This document shows, in pieces, positions 56,236 through 64,000 of a stretch of DNA of 64,000 nucleotides (position 1 is its first letter; every line of letters starts with the position of its first letter). Position numbers and translations under genes: made by a program. Under the pieces are notes generated by a model. That model searched no databases and was not told the DNA's origin. It worked only from the letters and a program-made list of their open reading frames with translations. This DNA is from an uncultured Lachnospiraceae bacterium (GTDB lineage: Bacteria; Bacillota; Clostridia; Lachnospirales; Lachnospiraceae): positions 1-64,000 of the forward strand of contig CADAIL010000014.1 of the NCBI GenBank assembly GCA_902788035.1, given 5' to 3'.

Positions 56236-56297
56236 GCAGGTCCTATCTGAGAGCTAAGCAATGCGCAGCATTGCTGATCTCTCAGTGAAGGACCTGC
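56236..56297. repeat. long hairpin of unknown role
   Basis: GCAGGTCCT, CTGAGAG and AGCAATGC pair with GCATTGCT, CTCTCA and AGGACCTGC in a nested stem of more than 20 pairs. No T-run follows directly. It may be a second terminator or a structured leader of dacA. Confidence 0.6.
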
Positions 56298-56372
56298 AAT
56301 GCTTTTCTCACGAAGATGTATGCTCTGCTGCCGGAAACGGAATGATGATGCAGCCTGTCTGAACTGTTACGC

Positions 56373-56433
56373 GCGATGAAGAATAAAGCGATGAAGAATA
56401 AAGCGATGAAGAATAAAAAAGCTGAAGAATAAA
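56373..56433 (+). repeat. 15-bp tandem repeat upstream of dacA
   Basis: GCGATGAAGAATAAA occurs three times in a row (56373, 56388, 56403) followed by a degenerate fourth copy with GCTGAAGAATAAA. The rest of 56120-56507 shows no gene. Confidence 0.8.
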
Positions 56434-56507
56434 AAATGTATAAAAATAGAAGGTATGTGGTTTACGATAACAACTTGTGATAGAATGTTCACTGGGAGGA
56501 AATAATT

Positions 56508-57866
56508 ATGTTAATAAAGAAGTTACGCGGCTGCCTTGCCACACTGGTAGCTGCCTCAGCTGTCATGATTGGTATTGCGGCATTTCCGGCAAATGCAGCA
56601 GCCGCCGACGCGGCTGCAGCTCCGACGGCAGCCCCAACACCGATCCCTGTCGCCAGCAATCAGCTTCCGGGCTGGCCTCAGATGTCTGAAATAGAAGCGC
56701 GCTCGGCCATCGTGATGGATGCGGACACCGGAGCGATCCTGTACTCTAAGCTCATGGATGAAAAACGCTATCCGGCTTCAATCACTAAGATCATGACCTG
56801 CCTTCTGGCTCTCGAAAATTCGTCGATGGATGACATCGTCACTTTTACCGAGGAAGGCATAAAAGAAGCTTATGCGGGAAGTTCCAACTGCGTTCCGGTG
56901 CTGGGCGAAGAATTCACCATGGAGCAGGCACTCAACATCATGATGCTGAAATCCGCTAATGACATGGCGACCCAGATCGGTGTTCAGATCGGCGGCAGCG
57001 TGGAGGGCTTTACGCAGATGATGAATGACCGGGCTGCGCAGCTCGGCTGTACCGGGACACATTTTAACAACTCGAACGGACTGCCGGATGAGAACCATTA
57101 CAGTACCGCCCACGATTTCGCGCTGATTATGCAGGAATGCATAAAAAATGAGGATTTCAGGAGAATCACATCGACAGCGGTTGTGACGATCCCTCCGACC
57201 AACAAGACATCCACAGAGCGCATTTATCAGAATCACTGCGCACTGGTAGTGCCGAACGACTCGCGCTACTATGAATACTGCATCGGAGGAAAGACCGGTT
57301 ATACAGACTCTGCATGGAGAACGCTTGTGAGTGCAGCGGAGAAGGACGGTCGGAGGCTCGTGTGCGTCACCATGAAGTGCGCTACCAAGCAGGATTTCCC
57401 GGATACCGTCGCGCTCTTTGAGTACGGTTTCAACAATTTCTCTGTGCAGGATGTGGACCGGACCGTCGACGGTTACAAGGAGACGGGAAGAGTTACGCTG
57501 CCTGTGAACGCGACGATTGACAATACCTGGTCGAAGGATGATGGAAACGGAAAACTCACCTATTATTATGAAGAACAGGTCGTAGGCTACGGAGAGAGGA
57601 CAAAGGAGTCGATTTTTTCAGGCAAAGACGACAAGAAGGATAACGGGACGACCGATACTGTGGAAGGGCAGGACGTTAGCGCGCAGGGAGAAGCTTCCGA
57701 TAGCCCTGTGACAGAGGAAACCAAGAGATCCGGCTCCGGTCTGCTCATTATAATTTCTATCCTTCTGGTCCTGCTTATCATCATTTTTGCGATTCATATG
57801 CGGATCCAGAGAGAAAAGCGCCGACTCAGAAAAAGGAAGCGCAGAAGAAATAAAAAAGAAGAATGA
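56508..57866 (+). CDS. dacA: D-alanyl-D-alanine carboxypeptidase (PBP5/DacA type)
   Basis: This 452-aa serine carboxypeptidase trims the terminal D-Ala of peptidoglycan stem peptides. It has a signal peptide (residues 1 to about 31, ending in NAAAADA) and penicillin-binding motifs SITK (catalytic Ser), SAN and KTG (IGGKTGYTD). A linker with Thr/Glu leads to a C-terminal membrane helix (about 415-435, LLIIISILLVLLIIIFAI) and a strongly basic cytoplasmic tail. The transmembrane anchor is unlike the amphipathic anchor of classic PBP5. CTGGGAGG precedes the ATG. Confidence 0.93.
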   Translation: MLIKKLRGCLATLVAASAVMIGIAAFPANAAAADAAAAPTAAPTPIPVASNQLPGWPQMSEIEARSAIVMDADTGAILYSKLMDEKRYPASITKIMTCLLALENSSMDDIVTFTEEGIKEAYAGSSNCVPVLGEEFTMEQALNIMMLKSANDMATQIGVQIGGSVEGFTQMMNDRAAQLGCTGTHFNNSNGLPDENHYSTAHDFALIMQECIKNEDFRRITSTAVVTIPPTNKTSTERIYQNHCALVVPNDSRYYEYCIGGKTGYTDSAWRTLVSAAEKDGRRLVCVTMKCATKQDFPDTVALFEYGFNNFSVQDVDRTVDGYKETGRVTLPVNATIDNTWSKDDGNGKLTYYYEEQVVGYGERTKESIFSGKDDKKDNGTTDTVEGQDVSAQGEASDSPVTEETKRSGSGLLIIISILLVLLIIIFAIHMRIQREKRRLRKRKRRRNKKEE

Positions 57867-57871
57867 TTCAA

Positions 57872-57972
57872 AGGGGCTGTCGCATTAGACGGTGTCACCA
57901 CTATAAATGGCAGACATTTGCAGATATCGTCTGCCATTTATAGTGGTGGCGCGCCTTAATGCGACAGCCCCC
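57872..57972. repeat. palindromic intergenic element, copy 3 (inverted)
   Basis: This copy is the reverse complement of the other two: GGGGCTGTCGCATTAGACGG on the left and CGCGCCTTAATGCGACAGCC on the right, with an ATTTGCAGAT-type centre. It lies between dacA and the convergent SRP RNA gene. Confidence 0.85.
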
Positions 57973-57985
57973 AATCATTTTCAAT

Positions 57986-58258
57986 AAAAAATCCGTGCGC
58001 CGCACTCTGAATATGGCCCAACAGACGTTACCTCCCCAGTTAACTCGGTCCAGGCACCCTCGCGTCACACGGAAGGTCCTGCTTAGTGCTGCTGTGTTCC
58101 CACCCTGACACGGTTCGCAGGTTCCCGTTGCACGAGACCCAAACGTCATCGCCACTTAAGAAGGGCTGCTCCATCAAGACATACCCTCGGATTGGCATCA
58201 CCCCTGCTGTAGCGGACTGCAGGTTACAGGGCCCCGCTAATGCCCCGGCTGCACGGAT
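57986..58258 (-). ncRNA. ffs: signal recognition particle RNA, large (Alu-containing) type
   Basis: Read on the minus strand, the 5' end CCGTGCAGCCGGGGC pairs with the 3' end GTGCGGCGCACGG. Conserved Alu-domain blocks (GACGTTTGGGTC, CTGCAGTCCGCTACAGCAGG) and the S-domain stretch with GGAA tetraloop and AGCAGCACTAAG are present, and GGGTGCCTGGACCGAG matches B. subtilis scRNA. About 270 nt, as in Bacillus and Clostridia. The apical stem reads GTG-GGAA-CAC where TCC-GGAA-GGA is usual, a compensated change. It ends in a T-run. Confidence 0.93.
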
Positions 58259-58264
58259 ATGTGA

Positions 58265-58293
58265 AGTATATCTCTAAATTGTTGAATTGTCAA
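58265..58293 (-). promoter_or_regulatory. promoter of the SRP RNA gene
   Basis: On the minus strand TTGACA (58293-58288) and TATACT (58270-58265) are separated by 17 bases and end about 7 bases before the RNA 5' end. Confidence 0.8.
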
Positions 58294-58416
58294 ATAGAGA
58301 TTGGTAGCGTATAATAATATTAACTGTTTGGTCGTGTGAAATGGGGAAATATCGGCTTTTTCGGTATTCGTACGCGGCTGGCAAATCGTGAATATTATAG
58401 AAAGAAGGTATGTACT

Positions 58417-59496
58417 ATGAAAAGAATTGCTCTTCTCACAAGCGGCGGTGACTGCCAGGCCCTGAACGCTACGATGCGCGGCGTCGTCAAAGGCCTCAGC
58501 AACAACATCAAGGATCTTGAAGTATACGGATTCCTTGAGGGCTACAAGGGTATGATCTACGGCAACTACAAGCTGCTTACATCCGATGACTTTTCCGGCA
58601 TCCTCACACGCGGCGGTACGATCATCGGATCTTCCCGCCAGCCGTTCAAGCTGATGCGAGTTCCGGATGAGAACGGTCTCGACAAGGTCGAAGCTATGAA
58701 GCAGAACTATTACAAGCTTCGTCTTGACTGTGTTGTCATTCTCGGCGGAAACGGCACTCAGAAGACAGCGAACCTTCTTCGTGAGGAAGGCCTCAATGTC
58801 ATCCATCTGCCGAAGACAATCGACAACGATATTTGGGGAACAGACCTCACATTCGGTTATCAGTCCGCTATCGATATCGCTACGACCGCAATCGACCAGA
58901 TCCACACGACAGCTTCCTCCCACGGCCGTGTATTTATCGTAGAAGTCATGGGCCACAAGGTTGGCTGGCTGACGCTCTCCGCAGGTCTTGCCTCCGGTGC
59001 GGATGTCATCCTTCTTCCGGAAATTCCGTATGATCTTGACAAGGTATGCGAAGCAATAGAGAGACGTCATTCTCATGGTAAGAAGTTCACTATTCTTGCA
59101 GTCGCTGAAGGCGCGATCTCCAAGGAGATGGCAGCAATGAAGAAGAAAGACCGCAAGAAAGCGATGGAGAAGCTTCTGGCAGAATATCCGTCCGTATCTT
59201 ACAAACTCGCTCACGATATTACCGAGAGAACAGGCTCCGAGGTACGTGTCACTGTTCCGGGACATGTACAGCGCGGCGGTTCCCCGGATCCGTTCGACAG
59301 AGTGCTCTCTACAAAACTCGGTGTATACGCTGCACAGCTTATCGAGAAGGGTGAGTACGGCTACATGGTCGCTACTGTTAACAATGAAATCTGCAAGGTG
59401 CCGCTTGAACTGTCCGCAGGTCAGCTGAAGGGTGTTGATCCGGAAGACCAGACAGTACAGCTTGCTAAATACATGGGCATCAGCTTCGGAGATTAA
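58417..59496 (+). CDS. pfkA: 6-phosphofructokinase
   Basis: This 359-aa glycolytic enzyme phosphorylates fructose 6-phosphate. It has SGGDCQALNATMRG at the N-terminus, GGNGTQKTA, the catalytic PKTIDNDIWGTD, and VEVMGHKVGWLTL. The residue after GGN is Gly, as in ATP-dependent enzymes, but Lys precedes TIDND, as in PPi-dependent enzymes, so donor choice is not certain. ATG 58417 follows AGAAAGAAGG; the frame reaching 58336 lacks homology upstream. It lies 3 bases before dnaX. Confidence 0.92.
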   Translation: MKRIALLTSGGDCQALNATMRGVVKGLSNNIKDLEVYGFLEGYKGMIYGNYKLLTSDDFSGILTRGGTIIGSSRQPFKLMRVPDENGLDKVEAMKQNYYKLRLDCVVILGGNGTQKTANLLREEGLNVIHLPKTIDNDIWGTDLTFGYQSAIDIATTAIDQIHTTASSHGRVFIVEVMGHKVGWLTLSAGLASGADVILLPEIPYDLDKVCEAIERRHSHGKKFTILAVAEGAISKEMAAMKKKDRKKAMEKLLAEYPSVSYKLAHDITERTGSEVRVTVPGHVQRGGSPDPFDRVLSTKLGVYAAQLIEKGEYGYMVATVNNEICKVPLELSAGQLKGVDPEDQTVQLAKYMGISFGD

Positions 59497-59499
59497 TTT

Positions 59500-61125
59500 A
59501 TGTCATATGTCGCTCTATACCGCAAGGCCCGTCCTAGTGTATTTGATGATGTTAAGGGACAGGACCACATAGTAACTACTTTGAAAAATCAGGTCATGGC
59601 GGGCAGAATCCAGCATGCCTATTTATTCTGCGGTACAAGAGGAACCGGCAAGACGTCTATCGCCAAGATCATGGCGAAGGTCGTGAACTGTGAAAACCCT
59701 ATAAACGGGAATCCCTGTAATGAATGTGCTTCCTGCCGCCAGATAGCGGCAGGAAACTCTATGAATGTGATCGAGATCGACGCCGCTTCCAACAACGGCG
59801 TCGACAATATTCGCGAAATTGTCGAGGAAGTGCGTTACAGACCTACGCAGGGAAAGTATAAAGTGTACATCATTGATGAGGTTCACATGCTGTCCCAGGG
59901 TGCGTTCAACGCGCTGCTTAAGACGCTTGAGGAACCTCCTTCTTATGTCGTATTCATTCTCGCGACGACCGAGGTCGGAAAGATTCCGGTAACGATTCTT
60001 TCCAGATGCCAGCGCTACGATTTTCACCGGATCGATGCCGCTACTCTGGTATCCCGCATGAGGGAGCTTGTACAGAAAGAGGGAGTGGAGGCGGAGGAAC
60101 GGGCGCTTCAGTTCGTCGCCCGCTCCGCTGACGGCTCCATGCGTGACGCGCTCTCTCTCCTTGACCAGTGCATAGCCTTTTACATGGGTGAGAAGATTAC
60201 CTACGAGAAAGCGCTGAAAGCTCTGGGCGCGGTGGACACGGATGTATTTGCAAGTCTTACAGCCAGCATTATCCAGGGGGATGCGGGGGCGGCGGTACTT
60301 ACATTTGCCCAGATGATGGAGAGAGGCAGAGAGGCAGGGCAGTTCGTCTCTGACTATATCTGGTATCTCAGGAACCTGCTCATGGTGCAGACTCAGGAGG
60401 AAGCCATGGACCTCGTGGATGCGCCGGCGGAACAGATCCTGAAGATGCGGAATCTGGCGGGGAGTGTCGCTCCGGAAATCATCATGCGGTACATCCGCGT
60501 GCTGTCCGAACTTCAGAACAACATGAGGTTCGCGACCAACCGAAGAGTGCTGGTGGAAATCGCGTTCATTCGGCTGTGCCGGCCGCAGATGGAGAGAACT
60601 GAGGATTCGGTGCGTGACAGGATCCGCATGCTGGAGGATAAGCTTGAAGAAATCGAGATGAACGGTCTTATGGCCGCTCCGCCGGATCCGTACAGCTATC
60701 CGCTTGTGGCCGAGGAGGAGGAGAAGACAGAGACAGCCCCGCCGCCGAACGCGGCTCCGGAAGATCTTGAAAAGGTTGTCGCAATTTGGCCGCAGGTCCT
60801 GGAGAGTCTGGAATCGGGCCTTCTTCGCGGAATGCTGAAAGATGTACCGCCGGAATACAAGGCCGACGGGAATGATACAAAGCTTTATCTTCGCCTGAAA
60901 AATTTCGGAACGAAAGCCATGGACCATAAAAAGGAAAATGTGCATAATATCGAGACTGTTATCGAGAAAAAAATCGGAAAACATGTCGATGTTGTGCTTT
61001 TGGGTGTTGACGATAAAGAAGATGGGTTGTATAAAATAACCGTGTCAAAAAATAAAAATGTTGATGATATCCTTGCTCACAGCATCGCCATGGAAGTCGA
61101 AGTCACTGACGAGGACTGGGAATGA
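59500..61125 (+). CDS. dnaX: DNA polymerase III subunit gamma/tau
   Basis: This 541-aa clamp-loader ATPase has Walker A CGTRGTGKTS, a zinc module (CENPINGNPCNECASC), Walker B YIIDEVHML, the arginine-finger SRC motif (ILSRCQRYDF) and a C-terminal domain that would contact polymerase and helicase. GGAGATTAATTT, within the end of pfkA, serves as ribosome-binding site. It begins the conserved dnaX-ybaB-recR group. Confidence 0.95.
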   Translation: MSYVALYRKARPSVFDDVKGQDHIVTTLKNQVMAGRIQHAYLFCGTRGTGKTSIAKIMAKVVNCENPINGNPCNECASCRQIAAGNSMNVIEIDAASNNGVDNIREIVEEVRYRPTQGKYKVYIIDEVHMLSQGAFNALLKTLEEPPSYVVFILATTEVGKIPVTILSRCQRYDFHRIDAATLVSRMRELVQKEGVEAEERALQFVARSADGSMRDALSLLDQCIAFYMGEKITYEKALKALGAVDTDVFASLTASIIQGDAGAAVLTFAQMMERGREAGQFVSDYIWYLRNLLMVQTQEEAMDLVDAPAEQILKMRNLAGSVAPEIIMRYIRVLSELQNNMRFATNRRVLVEIAFIRLCRPQMERTEDSVRDRIRMLEDKLEEIEMNGLMAAPPDPYSYPLVAEEEEKTETAPPPNAAPEDLEKVVAIWPQVLESLESGLLRGMLKDVPPEYKADGNDTKLYLRLKNFGTKAMDHKKENVHNIETVIEKKIGKHVDVVLLGVDDKEDGLYKITVSKNKNVDDILAHSIAMEVEVTDEDWE

Positions 61126-61191
61126 CACGCGTTTTGGCGAAAGAAGCACCAGATAACTGAGACATAGCAGAGCAATTAAGGAGGAAGTACG

Positions 61192-61542
61192 TTGGCTAAA
61201 AGAGGTGGCTTCTCCGGCGGAATGCCGGGAAACATGAATAACCTTATGAAGCAGGCGCAGAAGATGCAGCGTCAGATGGAAGAGAGACAGGCGGCGCTGA
61301 ACGAAAAAATCTTCACCGCAACAGTCGGCGGCGGAGTAGTCGAAGTTTCCGTGAACGGAAAAAAAGAAGTACAGAAGCTTACGATTGACCCGGAAGCGGT
61401 AGATCCGGATGATGTTGAGACACTCGAAGATCTCGTTGTCGCAGCTCTTAATGAGGCGTTCAAGAAAGTAGATGCCGAACAGGCTGGAATCTACGGAAAT
61501 CTTGGCGGCGGCATGGGAGGTCTCGGAAGTGGACTATTTTAG
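61192..61542 (+). CDS. YbaB/EbfC nucleoid-associated protein
   Basis: This 116-aa DNA-binding dimer starts MAKRGGFSGGMPGNMNNLMK, continues with AQKMQRQMEE and has the beta region TVGGGVVEVSVNGKKEVQKL. The start appears to be a TTG, preceded by AAGGAGG. It lies between dnaX and recR and overlaps recR by 14 bases. Such proteins bind DNA broadly and are linked to recombination repair by their gene position. Confidence 0.92.
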   Translation: MAKRGGFSGGMPGNMNNLMKQAQKMQRQMEERQAALNEKIFTATVGGGVVEVSVNGKKEVQKLTIDPEAVDPDDVETLEDLVVAALNEAFKKVDAEQAGIYGNLGGGMGGLGSGLF

Positions 61543-62128
61543 TGGACACATCAGCACTCTGATCGAACAACTGTCGAGTCTTCCGGGTATCGGCCCGAAG
61601 ACTGCGCAGAGACTGGCTTTTCATATTATAAGCCAGCCGGAAGACCGGGTGAAGCGTCTGGCGGAGAGCATAACTTCCGCGAGGGCCAACGTCCGGTACT
61701 GCCGGGAGTGCTGTACTCTTACAGACGCGGACCTGTGTCCGGTCTGCAGCAATCCGAAGCGGGATAAGACAACAATTATGGTTGTTGAGACCCCGAGGGA
61801 TCTTGCGGCTTATGAGAAGACGGGAAAATACAAGGGTGTATACCATGTGCTCCACGGCGCGATTTCCCCGATGCTTGGAATAGGACCGGATGATATTAAG
61901 TTGAAGGAACTGATGAAGAGACTGGCAGGGGGCGATGTGACGGAAGTCATCATCGCGACCAATTCTTCGCTCGAAGGTGAGACTACCGCTATGTATATAA
62001 GCAAGCTCATCAAACCAACGGGAATCAAGGTGACCCGTATCGCGAGCGGTGTGCCGGTCGGAGGAGACCTTGAAAATATTGATGAGGTAACTTTGCTCAG
62101 AGCGCTTGAAGGGAGAACACAGCTATGA
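61529..62128 (+). CDS. recR: recombination mediator RecR
   Basis: This 199-aa protein has a helix-hairpin-helix (LPGIGPKTAQRLAFHI), a zinc finger CRECCTLTDADLCPVC and a Toprim domain (IMVVETPRDLAAYEKTG, NSSLEGETTAMYI). RecR works with RecF and RecO to load RecA on gaps. GTG 61529 is chosen because it gives the standard 199-aa length with GGGAGG upstream; the longer frame to 61472 lies within ybaB. Its stop overlaps the transketolase start by four bases. Confidence 0.95.
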   Translation: MDYFSGHISTLIEQLSSLPGIGPKTAQRLAFHIISQPEDRVKRLAESITSARANVRYCRECCTLTDADLCPVCSNPKRDKTTIMVVETPRDLAAYEKTGKYKGVYHVLHGAISPMLGIGPDDIKLKELMKRLAGGDVTEVIIATNSSLEGETTAMYISKLIKPTGIKVTRIASGVPVGGDLENIDEVTLLRALEGRTQL

Positions 62129-62961
62129 ACAACACGCAACTGGAGATTATTGCCAACAAAGTCCGTCAGGACATTATCGTTGGCACATTCAATGCGAAAT
62201 CAGGACATCCGGGCGGATCGCTTTCGGCAACTGAGTGCATGGTACTGTTGTATAATGAGATCATGAATATTGATCCCGCTGATCCGGACAATCCGGACAG
62301 AGACCGTTTTGTTCTTTCCAAGGGTCATGCGGCTCCTGGTCTTTATTCTGTGCTGGCGGAAAGAGGGTTCTTCCCTGTCTCGGAAATCGAGAACCTTCGT
62401 CATCTCGGAGCGATGCTTCAGGGACATCCGCATATCAATATACCCGGCGTAGACATGTCATCCGGATCGCTCGGACAGGGCGTCTCTGCGGCAACGGGCA
62501 TGGCGCTGTCCGCCAAGATGGACAATAAGTCATATCGCACATATGCTGTCCTCGGCGACGGAGAGCTCGAGGAAGGACAGGTCTGGGAAGCGGCTATGTT
62601 CGCCGGCAACCACAAACTGGATAATCTCTGTCTCATCGTAGACAATAATAATTTGCAGATCGATGGAACACTGGAGGAAGTAAACTCCCCGTATCCGATC
62701 GATGAGAAATACAGGGCTTTCGGCTTCCATGTAATTAATGTGGAAGACGGCAATGACTTTGATCAGCTGAGAAGCGCATTTGCGGAAGCGGCTGAGACAA
62801 AAGGAAAGCCGACCTGCATCGTCATGAAGACGGTCAAGGGTAAAGGCATATCCTTCATGGAGAACAATGTGGGCTGGCACGGCAAGGCGACCAATGCCGA
62901 AGAGTACAAGGCGGCCATGGATGAACTTAAAAGAGCAGGAGAAGAATTATGCCGGAAGTAA
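62125..62961 (+). CDS. transketolase, N-terminal subunit
   Basis: This 278-aa polypeptide is the thiamine-diphosphate-binding half of a split transketolase. SGHPGGSLSATECM, DRFVLSKGHAAPGLYSVLAE and GDGELEEGQVWEAAMFA (with DNNNLQIDG, the metal site) are diagnostic. It overlaps recR by four bases and its partner by 13 bases, so the three are translated together. The pentose phosphate reaction transfers two-carbon units between sugars. Confidence 0.94.
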   Translation: MNNTQLEIIANKVRQDIIVGTFNAKSGHPGGSLSATECMVLLYNEIMNIDPADPDNPDRDRFVLSKGHAAPGLYSVLAERGFFPVSEIENLRHLGAMLQGHPHINIPGVDMSSGSLGQGVSAATGMALSAKMDNKSYRTYAVLGDGELEEGQVWEAAMFAGNHKLDNLCLIVDNNNLQIDGTLEEVNSPYPIDEKYRAFGFHVINVEDGNDFDQLRSAFAEAAETKGKPTCIVMKTVKGKGISFMENNVGWHGKATNAEEYKAAMDELKRAGEELCRK

Positions 62962-63896
62962 AGAAAATCGCAACACGCGTAAGTTATGGTAAAGCGCTTG
63001 CGGAGCTCGGCGAGATCCATGAAGATATCGTTGTCATGGATGCTGACCTCGCGGCATCGACTCAGACCGCTATATTCGGAAAGAAATTCCCGGACCGCTT
63101 TTTTGACGTCGGTATCCAGGAAGGAAACATGATGGGCATTGCAGCCGGTCTTGCGACAACCGGCAAGAAGGTGTTCGCGTCTTCATTTGCCATGTTCGCT
63201 ACAGGACGGGCATATGAAATTATTCGCAACTCAATCGCGTATCCGAGACTGAATGTCAAGGTGTGCGCTTCTCACGCAGGCGTATCTGTCGGTGAAGACG
63301 GTGCTTCGCACCAGTGCATCGAGGATATCGCACTCATGAGAGTCATCCCGCATATGGTCATCATTCAGCCGGCGGATGATATCGAGACAAAAGAAGCTGT
63401 CAAAGCGGCTTATGAGCATAAAGGTCCGGTCTATCTGAGACTTGCGAGACTTGCGTCTCCGGTATTCAATACCAACCCGGATTACAAGTTCGAGTTCGGC
63501 AAGGGCATTACACTGCGTGACGGCTCAGACGTCACGATTGTGGCATCAGGTCTGCCGGTAACCGCTGCTATGGAAGCCTGCGACATGCTTGCGGCGGACG
63601 GAATCAGTGCAAGACTCATTAACATCCACACAATAAAGCCGATTGACGAGGAACTCCTCGTGAAGGCGGCAAAAGAAACGGGAAAGATCGTCACTGTCGA
63701 AGAGCACTCTGTGATCGGCGGTCTCGGCGGCGCTGTCTGTGAGGCAATCACAGAGAAGTGTCCGGTCCCGGTCAGAAGAATCGGACTTCACGATGTCTTC
63801 GGAGAATCCGGTCCGGCTCTTGAGCTTTACAAAAAGTATGGTCTCGACGCACAGGGCATCTATGCGCAGACAAAGGAGTTTGTAGAAGGCAAGTAA
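62949..63896 (+). CDS. transketolase, C-terminal subunit
   Basis: This 315-aa polypeptide supplies the pyrimidine-binding and C-terminal domains. It has VVMDADLAASTQTAIF, FDVGIQEGNMMGIAAGLA with the catalytic Glu, and CASHAGVSVGEDGASHQCIE, with a C-terminal domain ending near VEEHSVIGGLGGAVCEA. It pairs with the preceding subunit to form one active enzyme. Split transketolases of this type are common in Clostridia and Archaea. Confidence 0.94.
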   Translation: MPEVKKIATRVSYGKALAELGEIHEDIVVMDADLAASTQTAIFGKKFPDRFFDVGIQEGNMMGIAAGLATTGKKVFASSFAMFATGRAYEIIRNSIAYPRLNVKVCASHAGVSVGEDGASHQCIEDIALMRVIPHMVIIQPADDIETKEAVKAAYEHKGPVYLRLARLASPVFNTNPDYKFEFGKGITLRDGSDVTIVASGLPVTAAMEACDMLAADGISARLINIHTIKPIDEELLVKAAKETGKIVTVEEHSVIGGLGGAVCEAITEKCPVPVRRIGLHDVFGESGPALELYKKYGLDAQGIYAQTKEFVEGK

Positions 63897-63899
63897 AGT

Positions 63900-64000
63900 A
63901 TGCGGAATATTTTCAGTGTGCTCGGCAACGCATTCGCGTCCTTCAGGGACATGATCACTGAGAGCGAAAGGCTGCCGAAAAATGAAATTGATGCATATAG
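63900..64000 (+). CDS. start of a further gene, cut by the window edge
   Basis: An open frame begins at ATG 63900, three bases after the transketolase stop, and runs MRNIFSVLGNAFASFRDMI and on to the edge. Only 33 codons are visible, with no recognisable motif. It is probably co-transcribed with the transketolase genes. Confidence 0.45.
   Translation, partial: MRNIFSVLGNAFASFRDMITESERLPKNEIDAY

Noticed and set aside
59623..60984. 453-aa minus-strand frame opposite dnaX
   Set aside because: It is a codon-usage shadow, His/Arg-rich and without motifs.
61472..61528. Longer recR start at 61472
   Set aside because: The extra 19 residues lie inside ybaB and would extend RecR beyond its usual length; GTG 61529 has a good ribosome-binding site.

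Overview
The window looks like a chromosomal segment of a Gram-positive, probably Lachnospiraceae-like Clostridia member. Supporting signs are strong GGAGG ribosome-binding sites, AddAB in place of RecBCD, a large (about 270 nt) SRP RNA, a type 3 prolyl-tRNA synthetase, MecA, RqcP/DivIC, a PadR plus HAAS-type membrane partner pair, and the Firmicutes gene orders hup-rqcP-divIC-tilS-hpt-ftsH and dnaX-ybaB-recR. Species cannot be named from the sequence alone.

Positions 1 to about 15,820 are an accessory, defence-like island. Two CRISPR arrays share one 37-bp repeat: array 1 has 10 repeats plus two decayed ones, and array 2 has 32 repeats. They have nearly identical leaders and follow copies of the same upstream module. 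No cas gene is visible in the window. Between the arrays sit an Eco57I-like restriction-modification pair on the minus strand, an XRE regulator and a small unknown gene behind a promoter with dyad operators. After array 2 comes a two-gene operon encoding an unrecognised 683-aa protein and a 775-aa protein-kinase-like protein, then a decayed Rpn-type transposase/nuclease gene.

The main observation is in the spacers. Read as reverse complements, at least 10 of 40 show a Shine-Dalgarno sequence correctly spaced before a start codon and an open frame, and several more show a start codon alone. The predicted crRNAs would therefore be antisense to translation-initiation regions of mRNAs. This suggests RNA targeting, RNA-derived spacer acquisition, or regulatory use.

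From 15,857 to 31,000 the window is housekeeping: rmuC, a Y-family polymerase with a YolD-like partner, addB-addA, prfB with a programmed +1 frameshift at an unusual UAA codon, hom and lysC. A 290-bp nested palindrome lies between addA and prfB. From 31,300 to 42,900 are a ferredoxin, a DUF1858 protein, mecA, a promoter-to-terminator segment that looks like an unannotated small RNA, a GH18 protein, a DivIVA-like protein, a Sua5-type gene, upp, a dCMP deaminase, proS, cca, hup, rqcP and divIC. From 43,000 to the end are tilS-hpt-ftsH, a GH13 enzyme, an FKBP-like lipoprotein, padR with its partner, fumC, a CarD-like regulator, a His/Asp-rich CobW-type GTPase, tadA, tRNA-Ser(CGA), dacA, SRP RNA, pfkA, dnaX-ybaB-recR and a split transketolase. 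A 100-bp palindromic element recurs three times between genes.
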